The position numbers were made by a program, and so were the translations under genes. From Pseudomonas sp. PH1b (GTDB lineage Bacteria > Pseudomonadota > Gammaproteobacteria > Pseudomonadales > Pseudomonadaceae), in the NCBI RefSeq assembly GCF_000633395.1, contig NZ_AYMU01000031.1:1-64000 (forward strand): DNA of 64,000 nucleotides. The letters run 5' to 3'. Below the pieces are notes generated by a model. It was not told where the DNA came from. It searched no databases and worked only from the letters and a program-made list of their open reading frames with translations. This document shows, in pieces, positions 42,184-50,692 of the stretch (position 1 is its first letter; the number at the start of each line of letters is the position of its first letter).

Positions 42184-42908
42184 TGGCAACTCTGAAAGCT
42201 CAGCATCTGGCCAAGAGCTACAAGAGCCGCCAGGTCGTGCGTGATGTCAGCCTGTCCATCGACAGCGGGCAGATCGTCGGCCTGCTCGGCCCCAACGGTG
42301 CCGGCAAGACCACCTGTTTCTACATGATCGTCGGCCTGGTCCAGGCCGATCAGGGCCGCGTCCTGATCGACGACCTGGATGTCAGCCACCAGCCGATGCA
42401 CGGCCGCGCCCGTGCCGGTATCGGCTACCTGCCCCAGGAAGCCTCGATCTTCCGCAAGCTCTCGGTGTCCGACAACATCATGGCCATCCTCGAGACCCGC
42501 AAGGAACTCGACAAGGCCGGCCGTCGCCAGGAACTGGAAAGCCTGCTGCAGGAATTCCATATCAACCATATCCGCGACAACCTCGGCATGAGCCTGTCCG
42601 GTGGCGAACGCCGCCGAGTGGAGATCGCCCGGGCCCTGGCCACCGCACCCAAGTTCATCCTGCTGGACGAACCCTTCGCCGGTGTCGACCCGATCTCGGT
42701 CGGCGACATCAAGCAGATCATCCACCACCTGAAGGCCAAGGGCATCGGGGTGCTGATCACCGACCACAACGTCCGGGAAACCCTGGACATCTGCGAGACC
42801 GCCTACATCGTCAACGACGGGCAACTGATCGCTGAAGGCGATTCCGAGACCATCCTGGCCAATGAACTGGTCAAGGAAGTCTATCTGGGCCATGAGTTCC
42901 GCCTGTAA
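42183..42908 (+). CDS. lptB: LPS export ABC ATPase LptB
   Basis: 241 residues. Walker A GPNGAGKTT (36-44), signature LSGGERRRVEIARAL, Walker B FILLDEPFAGVDP and ITDHNVRETLDI. ATPase of LptB2FG. Followed by an AT-rich inverted repeat and rpoN, an order conserved in gamma-proteobacteria. Confidence 0.98.
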   Translation: MATLKAQHLAKSYKSRQVVRDVSLSIDSGQIVGLLGPNGAGKTTCFYMIVGLVQADQGRVLIDDLDVSHQPMHGRARAGIGYLPQEASIFRKLSVSDNIMAILETRKELDKAGRRQELESLLQEFHINHIRDNLGMSLSGGERRRVEIARALATAPKFILLDEPFAGVDPISVGDIKQIIHHLKAKGIGVLITDHNVRETLDICETAYIVNDGQLIAEGDSETILANELVKEVYLGHEFRL

Positions 42909-42945
42909 GGGCTGAGGTGTAGGGCTAGACGCCAGAGCGCCGGGA

Positions 42946-42973
42946 ACAATAAACCCTACAAATTTTATTGTTA
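42946..42973. promoter_or_regulatory. AT-rich inverted repeat between lptB and rpoN
   Basis: AACAATAAA (42946-42954) and TTTATTGTT (42965-42973), a perfect 9-bp dyad with a 10-nt loop, upstream of a TATAAT at 43008-43013. Either a weak terminator for lptB or an operator for rpoN. Confidence 0.45.
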
Positions 42974-43007
42974 CCGCGCTCTAGGCAAACACTTCAGTTT
43001 CAGGCAT

Positions 43008-43013
43008 ATAATT
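43008..43013 (+). promoter_or_regulatory. Consensus -10 for rpoN
   Basis: TATAAT 77 nt before the rpoN ATG. The corresponding -35 (GGCAAA) is poor. Confidence 0.4.
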
Positions 43014-43089
43014 TGCTTATGTTTGGCGCTCCGGCGCCCTGTAGTGGATGGCGCATGCGCGCCGGCAAATAAGGTGTTAAGCCCCTGCC

Positions 43090-44583
43090 ATGAAACCATC
43101 GCTAGTCCTGAGAATGGGCCAGCAGCTGACGATGACACCGCAGCTGCAACAGGCCATCCGCCTGCTCCAATTGTCGACCCTGGACCTGCAACAGGAAATC
43201 CAGGAAGCCCTGGAGTCCAATCCGATGCTCGAACGCCAGGAAGAAGGCGACGACTTCGACAACAGCGACCCCCTGGCCGACAACCCCGAGTCCAAACCCA
43301 ATACCGAGATCCAGGAACCCTCCTACCAGGAAGCCGCCCCCACGGTGGACAACCTCGAGGACGGCGAGTGGAGCGAACGCATTCCCAACGAACTGCCGGT
43401 GGATACCGCCTGGGAAGACGTCTACCAGACCAGCGCCAGCAGCCTGCCGAGCAACGATGATGACGAGTGGGACTTCACCACCCGCACCTCGGCTGGCGAG
43501 AGCCTGCAGAGCCACCTGCTCTGGCAGTTGAACCTTGCACCGATGTCGGACACCGATCGCCTGATCGCCGTGACCCTGATCGACTGCATCAACAACCAGG
43601 GCTACCTCGAGGAGACCCTCGAGGAGATTCTCGAAGCCTTCGATCCTGAACTGGATATCGAGCTGGACGAGATCGAAGCCGTCCTGCACCGCATCCAGCA
43701 ATTCGAACCGGCCGGCATCGCTGCCCGCAACCTGGGCGAATGCCTGTTGCTGCAGTTGCGTCAGCTCTCGGCGAAAACCCCTTGGCTGACCGAAGCACAG
43801 CGCCTGGTCGGCGACTACATCGACCTGCTGGGCAGCCGCGACTACAGCCAGTTGATGCGCCGCATGAAACTCAAGGAAGACGAGTTGCGCCAGGTCATCG
43901 AGCTGGTGCAAAGCCTCAACCCGCGCCCCGGCTCGCAGATCGAATCCAGTGAAGCTGAATACGTGGTCCCGGACGTCATCGTGCGCAAGGACAACGAGCG
44001 CTGGCTGGTAGAGCTGAACCAGGAATCCGTACCGCGCCTGCGAGTCAACGCGCAGTACGCCGGTTTCGTTCGCCGTGCCGATACCAGTGCCGACAACACC
44101 TTCATGCGCAACCAGTTGCAGGAAGCCCGCTGGTTCATCAAGAGCCTGCAGAGCCGCAACGAAACCCTGATGAAGGTTGCCACCCAGATCGTCGAGCACC
44201 AGCGCGGCTTCCTCGAGTACGGCGATGAAGCCATGAAGCCCCTGGTTCTGCATGACATCGCTGAAGCGGTGGGCATGCATGAATCGACGATTTCCCGGGT
44301 GACCACGCAGAAATTCATGCATACCCCACGGGGCATATATGAACTGAAATACTTTTTCTCGAGCCACGTCAGCACCTCTGAAGGCGGTGAATGCTCGTCC
44401 ACGGCGATCCGCGCAATCATCAAAAAACTGGTCGCGGCGGAAAATCAGAAAAAGCCGTTGAGTGACAGCAAGATCGCTGGTTTACTGGAGGCACAAGGCA
44501 TTCAGGTAGCCCGTCGCACCGTCGCCAAGTACCGCGAATCCCTTGGGATCGCGCCTTCGAGCGAACGCAAGCGGTTGATGTAG
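43090..44583 (+). CDS. rpoN: RNA polymerase sigma-54 factor
   Basis: 497 residues. The Gln/Leu-rich activator region is MKPSLVLRMGQQLTMTPQLQQAIRLLQLSTLDLQQEIQEALESNPMLE (1-48); an acidic region II follows; the core-binding domain is at ~120-290; the DNA-binding part has the RpoN box ARRTVAKYRE at ~480-489. It directs nitrogen, flagellar and other genes via enhancer-dependent promoters. It heads rpoN-hpf-ptsN-rapZ-ptsO. Confidence 0.98.
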   Translation: MKPSLVLRMGQQLTMTPQLQQAIRLLQLSTLDLQQEIQEALESNPMLERQEEGDDFDNSDPLADNPESKPNTEIQEPSYQEAAPTVDNLEDGEWSERIPNELPVDTAWEDVYQTSASSLPSNDDDEWDFTTRTSAGESLQSHLLWQLNLAPMSDTDRLIAVTLIDCINNQGYLEETLEEILEAFDPELDIELDEIEAVLHRIQQFEPAGIAARNLGECLLLQLRQLSAKTPWLTEAQRLVGDYIDLLGSRDYSQLMRRMKLKEDELRQVIELVQSLNPRPGSQIESSEAEYVVPDVIVRKDNERWLVELNQESVPRLRVNAQYAGFVRRADTSADNTFMRNQLQEARWFIKSLQSRNETLMKVATQIVEHQRGFLEYGDEAMKPLVLHDIAEAVGMHESTISRVTTQKFMHTPRGIYELKYFFSSHVSTSEGGECSSTAIRAIIKKLVAAENQKKPLSDSKIAGLLEAQGIQVARRTVAKYRESLGIAPSSERKRLM

Positions 44584-44719
44584 CCGCCGGGCTGGCCACA
44601 GCGTTTCAGGGTGTGCCGAACCTTCCGGGCCGCATTCAGGCGCAGCGGGTTCGGACACAGTCTAGGTGGCAGGCAACCCAGCCTGCCGCGTTATGCACTG
44701 GCAACGAAGGAGAAGCTGT

Positions 44720-45025
44720 ATGCAAGTCAACATCAGTGGACACCAACTCGAAGTGACTGAACCCCTGCGCGTCTACATCGGCGAAAAACTCGACCGGCTG
44801 GAGCGCCACTTCGACAAGATTACCAATGTGCAGGTCACCATGGCTGTCGAGAAGCTCAAGCAGAAAATCGAAGCCACCCTGCACATCCACGGTGGGGAGG
44901 TCGTCGCCAATGCAGAACATGACGATATGTATGCCGCAATTGACCTGCTCACCGACAAGCTTGACCGCCAACTGAAAAAGCATAAGGAAAAGCAACTCCA
45001 CCTTCTCCAAGGTACGGGTCGCTAA
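44720..45025 (+). CDS. hpf: Ribosome hibernation promoting factor (short HPF)
   Basis: 101 residues. MQVNISGHQLEVTEPLRVYIGEKLDRLERHFDKITNVQVTMAVEKLKQKIEATLHIHGGEVVANAEHDDMYAAIDLLTDKLDRQLKKHKEK matches the short HPF form that pairs with RMF to make 100S ribosomes. The ATG at 44720 has AAGGAG. Confidence 0.96.
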   Translation: MQVNISGHQLEVTEPLRVYIGEKLDRLERHFDKITNVQVTMAVEKLKQKIEATLHIHGGEVVANAEHDDMYAAIDLLTDKLDRQLKKHKEKQLHLLQGTGR

Positions 45026-45037
45026 CACTCCCCTCCC

Positions 45038-45502
45038 ATGATCCGACTTGAAAGCATCCTGACCCCCGGCCGTTCCCTCGTGAACGTGCCGGGCGGCAGT
45101 AAAAAACGCGCCCTCGAACAAATTGCCAACCTGATCAGCCGCGAAGTGCCTGATCTGGAGATGCAGGATGTCTTCGAGAGCTTGATTGCCCGTGAAAAAC
45201 TGGGATCCACCGGTTTTGGCAACGGCATCGCCATTCCCCACTGCCGCCTCAAAGGCTGCGAGTCGCCCATCAGTGCCTTGATGCACCTGGACGCTCCGAT
45301 CGATTTCGACGCCATCGACGGCGCACCGGTGGACCTGCTGTTCGTCCTGCTGGTCCCGGAAGCGGCCACCGATGCACACCTGGAGCTGCTCCGGCAGATC
45401 GCCAGCATGCTCGATCGCAAGGAAGTTCGTGATCGGCTGCGCAGTGCCACCAGTAACGAAGCCTTGTATCAGGTTGTCCTGGACGAGCAAAACGGTCAGT
45501 AA
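45038..45502 (+). CDS. ptsN: Nitrogen PTS EIIA component
   Basis: 154 residues, EIIA-fructose-like fold. The phosphorylation site is His68 in GFGNGIAIPHCRL. Receives phosphate from PtsO and regulates K+ transport, carbon storage and stress functions. Between hpf and rapZ. Confidence 0.97.
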   Translation: MIRLESILTPGRSLVNVPGGSKKRALEQIANLISREVPDLEMQDVFESLIAREKLGSTGFGNGIAIPHCRLKGCESPISALMHLDAPIDFDAIDGAPVDLLFVLLVPEAATDAHLELLRQIASMLDRKEVRDRLRSATSNEALYQVVLDEQNGQ

Positions 45503-45504
45503 TC

Positions 45505-46362
45505 ATGCGCTTGATCATCGTCAGCGGCCGCTCCGGCTCAGGTAAAAGCACCGCCCTCGATGTTCTCGAGGACCACGGCTACTACTGCATCGACAACCTG
45601 CCGGCCGGGCTGCTGCCCGAGCTTGCCGAACGCGCGCTGATTCACACCGAACTGGCCCAACCGTTGGTGGCGGTGTCCATCGACGCACGCAACCTGCCCA
45701 GCCACCTGTCGCGTTTCCCCGAGTTGCTCGAAGAAGTGCGCAGCCGGCACATCCAGTGCGATGTGCTTTATCTGGACGCCGACGAGGAGACCCTGCTCAA
45801 GCGCTTCTCGGAAACCCGTCGCCGCCACCCTCTGAGCAGTGCCAACCGTTCGCTGGCAGAAGCCATCCACGATGAAACCCAGTTGCTGGGGCCGATCGTC
45901 GATCTGGCGGACCTCAAGGTCAACACCACCAATCTGAACCTCTACCAACTGCGCGACACCATCAAGCTGCGGCTGCTGAACCAGCCCGAGCCCGGTACCG
46001 CGTTTTTGGTGGAGTCCTTCGGGTTCAAGCGCGGCATGCCGGTGGATGCCGACCTGGTGTTCGATGTGCGCTGCCTGCCCAATCCATATTGGAAACCCGA
46101 ACTGCGCGCTCAATCCGGCCTGGACGCCCCGGTGGCCGAGTACCTGGCCGCGCAGCCCGATGTCGAGGAAATGTTCCAGGACATCTCCAGCTATCTGCTC
46201 AAGTGGCTGCCACGCTTTGCCGCCAGCAACCGCGCCTATGTGACCATCGCCATCGGCTGCACCGGTGGACACCACCGTTCCGTGTACCTGACCGAACGCC
46301 TGGGCCAGGTCCTGCAAAAACCCCTGAAGAACGTCCAGGTTCGCCACCGCGACCTTAGCTGA
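45505..46362 (+). CDS. rapZ: RNase adapter protein RapZ
   Basis: 285 residues. Walker A GRSGSGKST (8-16), then Walker B-like VSIDARNLP and the C-terminal TIAIGCTGGHHRSVYLTERLGQ typical of the RNA/metabolite-binding domain. In E. coli it guides RNase E to GlmZ. Two bp after ptsN. Confidence 0.96.
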   Translation: MRLIIVSGRSGSGKSTALDVLEDHGYYCIDNLPAGLLPELAERALIHTELAQPLVAVSIDARNLPSHLSRFPELLEEVRSRHIQCDVLYLDADEETLLKRFSETRRRHPLSSANRSLAEAIHDETQLLGPIVDLADLKVNTTNLNLYQLRDTIKLRLLNQPEPGTAFLVESFGFKRGMPVDADLVFDVRCLPNPYWKPELRAQSGLDAPVAEYLAAQPDVEEMFQDISSYLLKWLPRFAASNRAYVTIAIGCTGGHHRSVYLTERLGQVLQKPLKNVQVRHRDLS

Positions 46363-46378
46363 AAGGATCTACCCCGCG

Positions 46379-46651
46379 ATGCCAGCTCTGGAAATTGAGA
46401 TCATCAACAAACTGGGCCTGCATGCCCGAGCCTCAGCCAAATTTGTCGGCGTGGCCGGCCAGTTCCCCTGCCAGATCCGCGCCGGCAGGACCCCGGAATC
46501 CATGGTCGACGGCAAGAGCATCATGGCCATGATGATGCTGGCCGCCGGCAAGGGCACCAAGATCCATCTGAGAACCGAAGGCGAGCAGGAACAGGAAGCG
46601 CTGGACGCGCTGGTGGCACTGATCAACAACTTCTTCGACGAAGGCGAGTAA
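46379..46651 (+). CDS. ptsO: Nitrogen PTS phosphocarrier protein NPr
   Basis: 90 residues, HPr fold. Phospho-acceptor His15 in NKLGLHARASAKFV; GKSIMAMMMLAAGKGTKIHL follows. It carries phosphate from PtsP to PtsN. Last gene of the rpoN cluster. Confidence 0.97.
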   Translation: MPALEIEIINKLGLHARASAKFVGVAGQFPCQIRAGRTPESMVDGKSIMAMMMLAAGKGTKIHLRTEGEQEQEALDALVALINNFFDEGE

Positions 46652-46684
46652 CCCCGAACCGGGTACTCGCTCGCCACAAGGCAC

Positions 46685-47578
46685 TCAGGCGAGTGCCGTG
46701 TCCATCACCATCATCAGGCAGAAACCGATACACAAGCCAAGGCTGGCCAACTTCTCATGCCCGTTGCGCCGCGACTCGGGAATCACTTCGTGAGTCACCA
46801 CCAACAGCATGGCACCCGCGGCCAGGGCCAGGCCCAATGGCAACAGCAACTCCGCCAGGCTTACCAGCCATGCGCACAACAGGGCGAAGACCGGCTCCAC
46901 CAGACCTGAAGCCGCACCGATCAGGAACGCCTTGACCCGCGACATTCCCGCCCCCGCCAGCACCAGTGCAATCACCAGGCCTTCCGGTACGTCCTGCAGG
47001 GCAATGCCCATGGCCAGGCTGTCCGCATCGGGCATGCCACCGCCGGCCGACACCCCCACCGCCATCCCTTCCGGAATGTTGTGGGCAATGATCGCAAACA
47101 CAAACAGCCAGATGCGCGGGGCAATCACCGGATGCTCCGGCGTCCCTACCAGGACCTCCGGGCAGCCCCCGGAAACTTTGCGATCCACCAGAAACAGACC
47201 AAAGGCTCCCAACATGATGCCGAAGCAGATCAGACCGCTGGAACCCCAGGCAGACAACCCCAGGTCCTGGGCGGCGGCAATGCCGGGAACGATCAGTGAA
47301 AACGCCGTCGCCGCCAGCATCACACCAGCACCGAAACCCAGCAGAGTGTCACTCACGGCGATTGGCATCCTGCGGATCACCAGCACCGGGACCGCCCCCA
47401 GCGCCGTGCCCAGGGCGCAGATAGATCCACCCTGCAATGCACGCAGCAGTCGTGGCTCCAGGTCAAGCCAGCTCAGCCCTTGAGCCACCAGCAATGCGGT
47501 GCCCGCCAACAGCAACAGCGAACCGAAGGCATAACGAAACATCCGTCCGCTGCTGATCGCCAGTGTTTCAGTGCCCAT
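46685..47578 (-). CDS. ZIP family metal transporter
   Basis: 297 residues with eight hydrophobic segments. The ZIP metal site lies in two helices: FAIIAHNIPEGMAVGVSAGGGMPDADSLAMGIALQDVPEGLVIALVL (HNxPEG and QDxPEG). This GufA-like branch imports Zn or other divalent metals. Convergent with ptsO, upstream of the sodA operon's end, possibly linked by metal supply for the superoxide dismutase. Confidence 0.94.
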   Translation of the reverse strand: MGTETLAISSGRMFRYAFGSLLLLAGTALLVAQGLSWLDLEPRLLRALQGGSICALGTALGAVPVLVIRRMPIAVSDTLLGFGAGVMLAATAFSLIVPGIAAAQDLGLSAWGSSGLICFGIMLGAFGLFLVDRKVSGGCPEVLVGTPEHPVIAPRIWLFVFAIIAHNIPEGMAVGVSAGGGMPDADSLAMGIALQDVPEGLVIALVLAGAGMSRVKAFLIGAASGLVEPVFALLCAWLVSLAELLLPLGLALAAGAMLLVVTHEVIPESRRNGHEKLASLGLCIGFCLMMVMDTALA

Positions 47579-47611
47579 AGTCGGCCTTAGATCTTGTTTT
47601 GAGGGAGAGGA

Positions 47612-48223
47612 TCAGGCCATCGCGGCCTGGTAGCGTTGGGCAACTTCCGGCCAATTGATCACGTTGTAGAAGGCATTGATGTATTCCGGCCTACGGTTCT
47701 GATAACGCAGATAGTAGGCGTGCTCCCACACGTCCAGGCCGAGAATCGGGGTATTGCCATTCATCAGCGGGCTGTCTTGGTTGCCGCTGCTCTCCACCAC
47801 CAGTTTTTTCTCCGGGGTCACGCTGAGCCAGGCCCAGCCACTGCCGAAACGGGTCAACGCAGCCTTGGTGAACGACTCCTTGAACCGCTCGAAACCGCCC
47901 AACTGCTGCTCGATCGCCTGGCCCAGCGGGCCATCCGGCTTGCCACCACCGGCGGGAGTCATGACCGCCCAGAACAATGAGTGGTTGGCATGGCCGCCCC
48001 CCTGGTTGATCACCGCAGCGCGCAGTTGCTCCGGCAAGTACTGCACGCTGGCCACCAGTTTTTCCACCTCCCAGCCTGCCCACTCGGTGCCCTCCACCGC
48101 CGCATTGAGGTTGTTGATGTAGGTCTGGTGGTGCTTGCTGTAATGAATCTCCATGGTTTGCGCATCGATGTGCGGTTCCAGGGCGTCGTAGGCGTAAGGC
48201 AAGGCAGGCAAGGTAAAGGACAT
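47612..48223 (-). CDS. sodA: Superoxide dismutase [Mn]
   Basis: 203 residues. Metal ligands: His27 (MEIHYSKHHQTYI), His81 (GGGHANHSLFW) and the Asp/His in LDVWEHAYYLRYQNRRPEYI. NTPILGLDVWEHAYY and GGGHANHSLFW are the Mn-type signature. It is the last gene of the Fur-regulated fagA-fumC-orfX-sodA operon used when iron is scarce and FeSOD fails. The ATG at 48223 is one base past the orfX stop. Confidence 0.96.
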   Translation of the reverse strand: MSFTLPALPYAYDALEPHIDAQTMEIHYSKHHQTYINNLNAAVEGTEWAGWEVEKLVASVQYLPEQLRAAVINQGGGHANHSLFWAVMTPAGGGKPDGPLGQAIEQQLGGFERFKESFTKAALTRFGSGWAWLSVTPEKKLVVESSGNQDSPLMNGNTPILGLDVWEHAYYLRYQNRRPEYINAFYNVINWPEVAQRYQAAMA

Positions 48224-48224
48224 A

Positions 48225-48674
48225 TCAGTGCACTCCATGTAAGGGGCTGTCGGGGGACGCGCTGTCCAGGGACAAGCGCGCGACGTTGCTGTCCAGCAAG
48301 CGGTGAGTACGGGGGTATTCGCCGTGGTCACCGATGAAGTTGAGCAGCTCGACGTAGGTCTTGCTGCTCTGGCGCAGGGCGGCCTCCCGCAGTGCCAGGG
48401 GCAGGCGGCTGTCCTGCATGGTCTGCAACAGACGCTGGTGGATCGCACAGAGGTATTCCGCGCTCTCCTCCGGCTGGTTCAGGCGCAAATGCAGGTCTGC
48501 CAGGTTGTGATGGGAGATCACACAGGCTGCCACCGCTTCGTCGGGATTCGACCAGCGCTCGAACAACACCTGGGCCAGGGCCAGCGCCTGCAGGTAGAAC
48601 TCGCGGGCATCCACCAGTTCGCCTTGCATGAACAGGCGGTTGGCCCTTTCGATCGTGCGTTTCCAGTGCTCCAT
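48225..48674 (-). CDS. Conserved hypothetical protein of the fumC-sodA operon (OrfX)
   Basis: 149 residues, helical, TPR-like: MEHWKRTIERANRLFMQGELVDAREFYLQALALAQVLFERWSNPDEAVAACVISHHNLADLHLRLNQPEESAEYLCAIHQRLL. It corresponds in position to orfX of the P. aeruginosa fagA-fumC-orfX-sodA operon, whose role is unknown. It abuts sodA by a single base, so coupled translation is likely. Confidence 0.88.
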   Translation of the reverse strand: MEHWKRTIERANRLFMQGELVDAREFYLQALALAQVLFERWSNPDEAVAACVISHHNLADLHLRLNQPEESAEYLCAIHQRLLQTMQDSRLPLALREAALRQSSKTYVELLNFIGDHGEYPRTHRLLDSNVARLSLDSASPDSPLHGVH

Positions 48675-48701
48675 GGTGAGCCTCCAAAGCGGTGTCGAGG
48701 G

Positions 48702-50078
48702 TTACACGCCGCCCGCGGTGAGTTTTTCCGGATCCAGCAGGATCTCCAGCTGGCTGCGTGGCAGGTCGGTGTGTTCAAGTGCCACGTCGATCACCGGGCG
48801 ACCTTGCTTGTAGGCGGTCTTGGCGATCTCGGCGGCCTTCTGGTAGCCGATGATCGGGTTCAGGGCCGTGACCAGGATCGGATTGCGCGACAGCGCTTCC
48901 TTGAGCTTGGGCTCATTGACCTTGAAGCTGGCGATGGCCTTGTCCGCCAGCAGGCGGCTGGAGTTGGCCAGCAACTCGATGCTGCTCAAGAGGTTCTGGG
49001 CGATGATCGGCAGCATCACGTTGAGTTCGAAGTTGCCCGATTGCCCGGCCACAGTGATGGTGCTGTCGTTGCCGATAACCTGGGCGGCGACCATCGCCGT
49101 GGCTTCCGGAATCACCGGGTTGACCTTGCCCGGCATGATCGAGGAGCCCGGCTGCAGGCCTTCCAGCTCGATTTCACCCAGCCCCGCCAATGGGCCGGAG
49201 TTCATCCAGCGCAGGTCGTTGGCGATCTTCATCAATGACACGGCCGTGGCCTTGAGCTGCCCAGACACTGTCACGGCGGTGTCCTGGGAGCCAATCAGGG
49301 CGAACAGGTTCTTGCCCGGCGTGAATTGCACCTGGGTCAGCTTGCTCAGTTGCTGGCTGAAACGCCCGGCGAATTCCGGGTGGGCGTTGATCCCGGTTCC
49401 TACGGCGGTGCCGCCCTGGGCCAGGGATTGCAGGCTCGGCAGCAGATCCTGCAGGTGGCTGATGTTGGCCTTGAGCTGCTGCGCCCAGCCTTCCAGCACC
49501 TGGCTCATGCGCACCGGCATGGCATCCATCAGGTGGGTACGGCCGGTCTTGATGAAGGGATGGACCTGCACCGCCTTGCGCTCGATGACCTCCACCAGGT
49601 GCACCAGTGCCGGCAGCAGTTGCTCGTGCAGCGTCAAAGCTGCGCTGACGTGGATGGTGGTCGGGATGATGTCGTTGCTGCTCTGGCCACAGTTGACGTG
49701 GTCGTTGGGGTTGACCGGCTCGCCCAGCAGGCGCGTGGCCAGGGTGGCCAGCACTTCATTGGCGTTCATGTTGGAACTGGTACCGGAACCGGTCTGGAAG
49801 ATATCCACCGGGAAGTGCTGCATGAAGTCGCCCTCCAGCAGGCCCTGGGCGGCATCGACGATGGCTTTGCCCTGGGCTTCGCTGATCTGCCCGAGTTCGA
49901 CGTTGGCCCGGGCCGCGGCCGCCTTGGCCAGGATCAGGGCCCGAATGAAGGCCGCCGGCATGCGTTGGCCGCTGATGGGAAAGTTGTCCACCGCGCGCTG
50001 GGTCTGGGCGCCGTACAGGGCCAGTTCCGGTACCTGCAGTTCGCCCATGCTGTCGCGTTCGATACGGGTATTACTCAT
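48702..50078 (-). CDS. fumC: Class II fumarate hydratase
   Basis: 458 residues. TGSGTSSNMNANEV, KTGRTHLMDAMPV, and the mobile signature loop GSSIMPGKVNP. Iron-free fumarase that replaces FeS fumarases under iron limitation. Overlaps fagA by 8 bp. Confidence 0.97.
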   Translation of the reverse strand: MSNTRIERDSMGELQVPELALYGAQTQRAVDNFPISGQRMPAAFIRALILAKAAAARANVELGQISEAQGKAIVDAAQGLLEGDFMQHFPVDIFQTGSGTSSNMNANEVLATLATRLLGEPVNPNDHVNCGQSSNDIIPTTIHVSAALTLHEQLLPALVHLVEVIERKAVQVHPFIKTGRTHLMDAMPVRMSQVLEGWAQQLKANISHLQDLLPSLQSLAQGGTAVGTGINAHPEFAGRFSQQLSKLTQVQFTPGKNLFALIGSQDTAVTVSGQLKATAVSLMKIANDLRWMNSGPLAGLGEIELEGLQPGSSIMPGKVNPVIPEATAMVAAQVIGNDSTITVAGQSGNFELNVMLPIIAQNLLSSIELLANSSRLLADKAIASFKVNEPKLKEALSRNPILVTALNPIIGYQKAAEIAKTAYKQGRPVIDVALEHTDLPRSQLEILLDPEKLTAGGV

Positions 50079-50466
50079 CGGGAAATCCTTGCACCAGTTC
50101 TATCAGGGGAATGGAAGGCAGCAGCGAGCAGGTCGCCAGCTGCCAGGCATGGCTTTGCCAGCGCTTGAGCCGGCATTGGCACAGTGACAATCGCTCCATG
50201 TCGCGAAGCGGGCGCCAGGCCTGGTCCAGGCACTGGCTGCGCCAATGCCAGGGCAATGCGGTATCGGTAGCGGTATCGATCAACAAACGAAAGGAGGTTT
50301 CGGCGACAGTCCAGGCTGACATGGCGGTGCAACACGCCAGGTAGCGGCCTTCGGCGAGGTAATGCTCGATCAGACGGGGCTCGTCCGGTTCCAGTGCGCA
50401 ACGGATCTGGCGGCTCATCCAGCGCCAGCTTTCGAGGTAAGGCTGCTCGTGCAAGGCAGAACTCAT
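50071..50466 (-). CDS. fagA: Fur-associated gene product FagA-like
   Basis: 131 residues, Cys/Trp-rich: MSSALHEQPYLESWRWMSRQIRCALEPDEPRLIEHYLAEGRYLACCTAMSAWTVAETSFRLLIDTA. Placement directly after a Fur box and before fumC matches fagA of P. aeruginosa; function unknown. The ribosome binding site is close to the ATG, so the exact start is a little uncertain. Confidence 0.82.
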   Translation of the reverse strand: MSSALHEQPYLESWRWMSRQIRCALEPDEPRLIEHYLAEGRYLACCTAMSAWTVAETSFRLLIDTATDTALPWHWRSQCLDQAWRPLRDMERLSLCQCRLKRWQSHAWQLATCSLLPSIPLIELVQGFPDE

Positions 50467-50481
50467 GACCTGGGCTCATTG

Positions 50482-50500
50482 AATAATGATTTTCATTATT
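50482..50500 (-). promoter_or_regulatory. Fur box upstream of fagA-fumC-orfX-sodA
   Basis: AATAATGATTTTCATTATT matches the 19-bp Fur consensus GATAATGATAATCATTATC at 15 positions; a second AT-rich, partly overlapping match follows to ~50520. It places the operon under iron repression. Confidence 0.85.
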
Positions 50501-50639
50501 AAATGATATTGAGAATCAAATCAATCTGGCTTGTATGATTTCTGTCCACTCAAGGGGGACAGCCGCGGGAGCGGAAACACGATTGGACATCTGGCACGCA
50601 CGCCCCTCCCCCCTGCCAGGATCGGAAAAGCCCAGGCAT

Positions 50640-50677
50640 AAAAAAACGCGCCACCGGCGACGGTGACGCGTTGTTTA
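50640..50677 (-). terminator. Terminator after pmbA
   Basis: On the minus strand AACGCGTCACCG-TCG-CCGGTGGCGCGTT is followed by Ts; 16 bp past the pmbA stop. Confidence 0.88.
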
Positions 50678-50692
50678 TTCCCGCCGTACCGC

